NCBI GenBank assembly: GCA_009839585.1
Contig: VXPI01000179.1
Coordinates: 1-10,214 of the forward strand
Direction of reading: 5' to 3'
Origin: Gammaproteobacteria bacterium
GTDB taxonomy: Bacteria > Pseudomonadota > Gammaproteobacteria > Arenicellales > Poriferihabitantaceae
DNA: 10,214 bases
This document shows positions 6,632 through 10,214 of the stretch, piece by piece. The notes beneath the pieces are model-generated. The model did no database searches. It was not told the origin of the DNA and worked only from the letters and a program-made list of their open reading frames with translations. A program made the position numbers and the translations under genes. The number at the start of each line of letters is the position of its first letter. Position 1 is the stretch's first letter.

Positions 6632-7866
6632 TGTTCACCTTCTCCCGGCAAGTGCTGAACTTCAACACGCGCCCATCTCCGTTTACCTACCTGAATGGTG
6701 CTACAGGTGCCCGGCTTCAGAATATGCTTGATATCATCAATGCGCTCACCGTCTGCCTTGACGGCACCCTGGCGAATCATGCGTATCCCATCTGTAGAAG
6801 ACTCGACAAGACCTGCATCCCGAAGAAGTACAGACATCAATATCCCATTGTCATCCGATGGAATCCGTACACGAGGCATATCGTCTGGAGCAACACCTTT
6901 TGCAAACTGCCTGACAAACCCTTCATAGGCTTGCCTTGCCTCGGCAGACCCATGAAATCGCGTTGTTATCTCACTCGCCAGAGCAACTTTTGTGTCTCTT
7001 GGATTTGCTCCTTCCTTGACCTGCTGCCGGATTTTCTCGAGCTCGGACACCGACTGGAAACTCAACAATTCGTAATACCTCCACATCAGTTCGTCCGATA
7101 TAGACATTATCTTGCCAAACATTTCACTGGGTGGATCTTCAAGCGCAATATAATTGTCCAGGCTTTTTGACATTTTTCTGACCCCATCCAGTCCTTCCAG
7201 AAGGGGTACGGTCAGTACTGTTTGAGACGGCATTCCATATTGTTTCTGGAGTTCCCGCCCCATCAGCAAGTTAAACTTCTGGTCGGTCCCGCCAAGTTCA
7301 ATATCGGACTTCAGTGCGACCGAGTCGTATCCTTGAGCCAATGGGTAGAGGAGTTCGTGGATTGCTATCGGTTGATTATCAGCCAGCCGTTTCTTGAAGT
7401 CGTCTCTTTCGACTATCCTTGCCATGGTTATTCGAGAAGCGAGTCGAATCATGCCCTCAGCACCAAGAGGGATCATCCACTCTGAATTGAAGCGAATTTC
7501 GGTTAATGCGGGATCAAGAATCTTGAATACCTGCTCCTTGTAGGTATCCGCGTTTTTGTTAATGTCCTCTCTCGAGAGCGGTGGTCGGGTCGTGTTTCGG
7601 CCACTGGGATCACCAATCATTCCCGTGAAGTCCCCAATCAGGAAAATGACCGTATGACCAAAATTCTGAAACTGGCGCATTTTATTAATGAGCACAGTGT
7701 GGCCAAGATGCAGGTCGGGTGCTGTTGGATCAAACCCAGTCTTGATCCGCAATGGACGCCCCGATTTCAGTTTTTCGAGTAACTCTTCCTCCAACAGGAT
7801 TTCTTCTGCACCACGCTTGAGTTCCGTGACCTGTTCATGAGGGGTGTATGCGGCCTTGTTGTTCAT
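6628..7866 (-). CDS. tyrS: Tyrosyl-tRNA synthetase
   Basis: This class I aminoacyl-tRNA synthetase charges tRNA-Tyr with tyrosine using ATP. From the ATG at 7866 the protein has 412 residues, the normal size. The HIGH-type motif is HLGH at residues 53-56 in [13 protein letters not shown]. The KMSKS loop is exact at 231-235 ([11 protein letters not shown]), and GGTDQKFNL (192-200) is the conserved tyrosine-pocket segment. An S4-like RNA-binding domain occupies about 343-405 ([16 protein letters not shown]...). This form, with [11 protein letters not shown] and KMSKS, is the TyrZ-like type of many proteobacteria. The frame stays open 41 codons further upstream (to 7989), but that extension does not resemble the family, so the internal ATG is chosen. 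No strong ribosome binding site precedes it. It is probably the first gene of a tyrS-small ORFs-lgt transcript. Confidence 0.97.
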   Translation of the reverse strand: MNNKAAYTPHEQVTELKRGAEEILLEEELLEKLKSGRPLRIKTGFDPTAPDLHLGHTVLINKMRQFQNFGHTVIFLIGDFTGMIGDPSGRNTTRPPLSREDINKNADTYKEQVFKILDPALTEIRFNSEWMIPLGAEGMIRLASRITMARIVERDDFKKRLADNQPIAIHELLYPLAQGYDSVALKSDIELGGTDQKFNLLMGRELQKQYGMPSQTVLTVPLLEGLDGVRKMSKSLDNYIALEDPPSEMFGKIMSISDELMWRYYELLSFQSVSELEKIRQQVKEGANPRDTKVALASEITTRFHGSAEARQAYEGFVRQFAKGVAPDDMPRVRIPSDDNGILMSVLLRDAGLVESSTDGIRMIRQGAVKADGERIDDIKHILKPGTCSTIQVGKRRWARVEVQHLPGEGEQ

Positions 7867-7920
7867 TATCTGTTTAGAGTAGCCATTTTCGTGGCGTTCT
7901 CGCGGGATATGGGAAACCGT

Positions 7921-7950
7921 AGTGTAACACCCGATGGCAAATGCAGTGAA
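7921..7950 (-). promoter_or_regulatory. Candidate promoter for tyrS
   Basis: On the minus strand TTCACT (7950-7945) and TACACT (7926-7921) are separated by 18 bases, and a TG one base before the -10 (TGTTACACT) makes it an extended -10. It would give a leader of roughly 50 bases before the tyrS ATG. A perfect TTGACA at 8101-8096 further upstream lacks a good -10 partner. Confidence 0.35.
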
Positions 7951-8211
7951 AATCTGAAAATCCCGGCATTTTCCCGGGTTCACAGGCAAATAGAGGGAAA
8001 TTCGTCCCGGAACCAGTCTGAATTATTCGGATTATAATCCTGGGCGAGGATGGCTGAACTGCCAACAGACTGGTGATCAATGCCCATGCCCGTACTGTCA
8101 AGCCAATTCAGTTTTTCGAGTGTTTTTGTTGTACATGGCTGGATTTTCATGGGATGCGGGGATAACACCGCGGAAACTGAACACTGTAAAAGGCATGAGA
8201 AAAAACAGGAC

Positions 8212-8226
8212 ATTCCCTTTGGGAAT
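8212..8226. repeat. Inverted repeat ATTCCC-TTT-GGGAAT
   Basis: A perfect 6-base dyad with a 3-base centre, followed at once by TATAAC (8227-8232). It lies 113 bases before the methyltransferase start. It could be an operator, such as the controller-protein boxes seen upstream of restriction-modification genes, but no controller gene is present here. Confidence 0.3.
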
Positions 8227-8277
8227 TATAACCAACCCTAACAATCACTCCCGACAGTTTTCTGGGTAATTGCATAC

Positions 8278-8306
8278 TTGACTTGCTGAACCGGAATCGG
8301 GATATT
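8278..8306 (+). promoter_or_regulatory. Candidate promoter of the methyltransferase relic
   Basis: TTGACT (8278-8283; five of six matches) and GATATT (8301-8306; four of six) are 17 bases apart. The predicted start of transcription would be about 25 bases before the ATG at 8339, a sensible layout for a short-leader mRNA. Confidence 0.4.
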
Positions 8307-8338
8307 TGCACCCTGGTTCAACCAAGAGTTTATTATCC

Positions 8339-9632
8339 ATGAGCACAAGCAATCAATCTGATAGTCTGGTCAGTAAACAGTCAGGTTATCCGAACTGGGA
8401 AAATCGCACGCTGTGGACGGAAGACAACTTAGCAATCATGCGGGGATGAACTCGCAGTCCGTTGACCTGATCTATCTTGATCCTCCTTTCAACTCCAAGC
8501 GGGATTATTCCGCCCCTATCGGTGACACTAAAGCCACAGCAGCATTCAAGGATACATGGTCACTGGATGACGTAAAAAAGGATTGAGTTGAAGATATAGA
8601 AAGCGACAACACGGCCAGCTGGAGTGCAATTACAGCTGCCGGATATACCAACGGGGACAGTGCCTAGGCATATTTGACTTACATGGCCATTCGGCTGATC
8701 GAAATGCGCCGGATTCTCAAGCCGACCGGAACCATTTATCTGCATTGCGATCCAAAAATGAACCATTACCTCAAACTGCTGCTGGATGCGATTCTCGGGG
8801 TTGCCCAGTATCGAAACGAACTGATCTGGTACTACCGAGGAGCAGGAACCCCGAATGTTGATTTCGCCCGTCGCCATGACGTGATATTTCGATATTCGGG
8901 GCATGGAGAGAATATGTATTTTGATCCAGACCCAGGTAGGCAACCCTATGCTCAAACTACCATAGACCGATTCAGTCACTATATCGGAAATGTTCGGGAC
9001 GGGATTGATTACGGAGTCCAAACTCTCAACGACAAGGGAAAGCATCCTGATGATGTGATTACCGATATTCAGCCTGTTGCCCCATCTGCAAAAATACGTT
9101 TTTACCCCACGCAGAAACCAATTCCCTTGCTGGAACGACTAAATGCGACTTCTTCAAAAGAGGGGGATATGGTATTTGATCCCTTCTGTGGTGGAGGAAC
9201 TACCATGCTTGCTGCCGAATATCTGAATCGACAATGGGCAGGATGCGACATTGAACCGACTGCACCGGAATATATGTTGAAAATCCTGCAACATGAATCA
9301 GACAAGGCCTTGCTTTTGAACGACATGAAGACAGGGATGTACAAGTTAGACATGAGACCCGGCCGCCTAGGCGAACGGATTCGGATGCGCCTGTCAGATC
9401 AAGGAACATCAAAGCCGTGCTGTTCAAACGACAACAGGGAAGGTGTGCAGGGCCTTGCGGTGATGGCGGATCGGGCCGAGCGCTGGATGTGGATTTGCTG
9501 GAAGTTGATCACATCGTACCCCGTTCAAAAGGAGGGCCGGATATTGACGATAATTTGCAGCTCCTATGCCCGACTTGCAATCGGAGAAAGGGAACAAGAA
9601 CAATGCGGCGATTTCTGGAACTGGCGGCATGA
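8339..9632 (+). pseudogene. Broken DNA methyltransferase (beta-class N4/N6) fused to HNH nuclease
   Basis: Reading across frames reconstructs one protein of about 430 residues: an amino-methyltransferase with a C-terminal HNH domain. The first 36 codons (8339-8446, MSTSNQSD...NRTLWTEDNLAIMRG) end at TGA 8447-8449. One base is missing in the GGGG run at 8442-8445, and the protein continues from ATG 8446 in another frame with VDLIYLDPPFNSKRDYS. That part contains motif IV, DPPF (8479-8490), then an in-frame TGA (8584-8586) and TAG (8665-8667). It goes on through MRRILKPTGTIYLHCDPKMN and motif I, DPFCGGGTT (9178-9204). Motif IV before motif I is the beta-class order. A second frameshift lies between about 9297 and 9345, after which the HNH part follows. 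Four separate lesions indicate true decay rather than one sequencing slip. The longest intact piece starts at ATG 8674 but lacks motif IV. A defence or modification role is inferred from the family. Confidence 0.85.
9297..9632 (+). pseudogene. HNH endonuclease domain, frame-shifted tail of the methyltransferase gene
   Basis: In this frame the sequence reads ...RTDSDAPVRSRNIKAVLFKR then QQGRCAGPC, VDHIVPRSKGG, DNLQLLCPTCNRRKG. The metal and catalytic elements of an HNH nuclease are present: the DHI histidine, the Asn in DDNLQLL, and the CPTC and CNRRKG cysteine and asparagine positions. The first cysteine pair is spaced CxxxC instead of the usual CxxC. The preceding RTD...K..LF..Q.G.C stretch is the linker found in methyltransferase-HNH fusions, which shows it belongs to the gene upstream. 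It could only be translated alone from an internal start such as GTG 9417, with no good ribosome binding site. The stop overlaps an ATG (ATGA, 9629-9632). Confidence 0.7.
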
Positions 9633-9697
9633 AAAAAGATCATCGGGAAATAGACGGATACAACCCTGCTGCCACATTTGGCCAGGATTGGTTATAG
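9629..9697 (+). pseudogene. Possible N-terminal remnant (22 codons) after the HNH domain
   Basis: An ATG overlapping the HNH stop (ATGA) opens a 22-codon frame, MKKDHREIDGYNPAATFGQD and two more residues, ending in TAG. The overlap is typical of a next gene in an operon and the sequence is protein-like, but it ends early and is not recognised. It may be the start of a lost partner gene, or chance. Confidence 0.2.
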
Positions 9698-9975
9698 TTT
9701 CCTTCCCTTTCCCAGTTCCGGTCCCAAGCAGTGCAGCATTACCCCTGTCTGTTTATGAAGGCTACGCTTTCCTCCCGAAGACCATCCCGGTGATTGGGCA
9801 ATCCGATGGTCCTGGGCCGGAAAATATGTAGACTTTGATTTCCCCGGGCCATGGCGGGGCATGGATGCTATTGAGAATTCCCGACCACGTTGTGGACAGG
9901 ACCCCTGATGGCTCCGGCGAGATTCGCCATCGTTTCACAACTACGGTCGATCCAACCCGGGGCTGTGCCGTCGCA

Positions 9976-9995
9976 GGCATGACGCTGGTCATGCC
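9976..9995. repeat. Perfect 8-bp hairpin GGCATGAC-GCTG-GTCATGCC
   Basis: GGCATGAC (9976-9983) and GTCATGCC (9988-9995) are perfectly complementary around a 4-base loop. There is no T run on either side, so it is not a plain intrinsic terminator. It could be a REP-like intergenic element or an RNA stability hairpin. Confidence 0.5.
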
Positions 9996-10020
9996 ATCCC
10001 GCCAGACAAGGGCAGAAACA

Positions 10021-10035
10021 GCGGAATAACTCCGC
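10021..10035 (-). terminator. Weak candidate terminator after the beta-barrel gene
   Basis: GCGGA (10021-10025) and TCCGC (10031-10035) pair around a 5-base loop. On the minus strand the hairpin is followed by TGTTTCTG, a poor T tract. It lies 22 bases past the stop of the minus-strand gene. Confidence 0.3.
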
Positions 10036-10056
10036 CCCGCCCCGTGTTCCGGTGCG

Positions 10057-10214
10057 CTACTGCCAGTGCAGCGCTGCCTCGATCCGGGCCGCGTGCACGG
10101 GCTGCGTGCCTTCGGCCTCGTGCCGCGTGGCCGTGATGCCGAAGGTGATGCCGGGCGCACCGGCAGCCTCCGGCGCCAGCCGCCAGCCGATGGTCCAGTC
10201 GCGGACATTCCCGG
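10057..10214 (-). CDS. C-terminus of a probable outer-membrane beta-barrel (autotransporter-like) protein
   Basis: Only the last 52 codons are in the window; the gene continues to the right and ends at TAG (10059-10057). The visible end contains RDWTIGWRLAPEAAG, GITFGITATRHEAEG and finishes ARIEAALHWQ. Alternating hydrophobic and polar residues form about three amphipathic beta strands. The pattern WxxGWRL...(F/L)G(I/L)xATRxEA...H...L...W is one I associate with the final strands of the barrel domain in large autotransporter-like or Calx-beta/cadherin-type surface proteins. The chain ends in Trp-Gln rather than a terminal aromatic residue, which is unusual for a BAM-assembled barrel. The segment is strongly GC-rich compared with aprA or tyrS, hinting at different ancestry. 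The assignment is by pattern only. Confidence 0.45.
   Translation of the reverse strand, partial: GNVRDWTIGWRLAPEAAGAPGITFGITATRHEAEGTQPVHAARIEAALHWQ

Larger units (their letters stand above)
7867..8338. other. 472-base intergenic region with several inverted repeats
   Basis: No gene is recognised between tyrS and the methyltransferase relic. Visible structures are CCCGG/CCGGG around a 7-base loop (7962-7978), followed on the minus strand by ATTTTC; a 12-base perfect palindrome GGATTATAATCC (8029-8040); a 9-base inverted repeat ACCAGTCTG (8012-8020) with CAGACTGGT (8066-8074); and ATTCCC-TTT-GGGAAT (8212-8226). Open minus-strand frames across 7980-8213 resemble no known protein. Confidence 0.5.
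9698..10056. other. 359-base stretch without a recognisable gene
   Basis: Several frames are open on both strands but none gives a recognised protein. Base composition changes along it from mixed to GC-rich (from about 9840 on). It contains two hairpins, at 9976-9995 and 10021-10035. It may hold the decayed rest of the methyltransferase operon and the 3' end of the neighbouring minus-strand gene. Confidence 0.4.

Noticed and set aside
7867..7989. A longer TyrS with 41 extra N-terminal residues
   Set aside because: The extra residues do not resemble TyrS, the protein from ATG 7866 already has the usual length, and a candidate promoter lies inside the extension.
8442..8445. Phase-variable homopolymer switching the methyltransferase
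   Set aside because: Four G residues are too few for frequent slippage, and restoring this frame would leave two stops and another shift.
8584..8667. Stop-codon recoding (TGA and TAG read through) in the methyltransferase
   Set aside because: The same gene also has two frameshifts, and the neighbouring long genes use no internal stops, so ordinary decay explains it better.
9633..9831. Continuation of the methyltransferase frame from 8674 to the stop at 9831
   Set aside because: After the second frameshift the true protein continues in the HNH frame; the rest of this frame has no family resemblance.
9762..10208. A 148-codon minus-strand frame at the right end
   Set aside because: It is rich in Arg, Ser and Pro as expected for a shifted frame of GC-rich coding DNA; the beta-barrel frame ending at 10057 is the protein-like one.

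Overview
The window looks like chromosome from a sulfur-oxidising gammaproteobacterium. Its centrepiece is an aprM-aprB-aprA cluster, the gene order of the oxidative (reverse-acting) adenylylsulfate reductase found in Allochromatium-type sulfur oxidisers rather than the Qmo-linked form of sulfate reducers. The tyrS and lgt products also read as proteobacterial. The exact lineage cannot be fixed from sequence alone. An IS fragment, a decayed methyltransferase-HNH gene and GC-rich patches at both ends suggest a genome with mobile DNA and gene decay, as in some symbionts; that last point is inference.

Layout. Positions 1-315 (minus) hold the N-terminal third of an IS5-type transposase cut by the window edge. 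After a 288-base spacer, aprM (604-1398), aprB (1472-1942) and aprA (1942-3774) run on the plus strand and end in a strong hairpin (3780-3814). Next is a 501-residue helical-repeat protein (3988-5493) with six TPR-like units spaced exactly 47 residues apart. Convergent to it on the minus strand is a compact cluster, tyrS (7866-6628) to lgt (6342-5554). The spacer between these two genes is filled by two unrecognised small ORFs (52 and 45 codons), and all three junctions are 4-base stop/start overlaps. A 472-base non-coding stretch with candidate divergent promoters separates tyrS from a broken DNA methyltransferase-HNH nuclease gene (8339-9632, plus), which carries two frameshifts and two in-frame stops. 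The last bases (10057-10214, minus) encode the C-terminus of what looks like an outer-membrane beta-barrel protein.

How the genes work together. AprA (FAD) and AprB (two [4Fe-4S] clusters) oxidise sulfite plus AMP to APS, and AprM should pass the electrons to the membrane quinone pool. No sat (ATP sulfurylase) gene is visible; the IS fragment sits where upstream neighbours of aprM would be. TyrS and Lgt are housekeeping enzymes (tyrosyl-tRNA synthesis; lipoprotein lipidation). The methyltransferase-HNH relic is probably the remains of a defence or modification gene. The strongest unexplained items are the two overlapping small ORFs between tyrS and lgt and the apr-adjacent 47-residue repeat protein.
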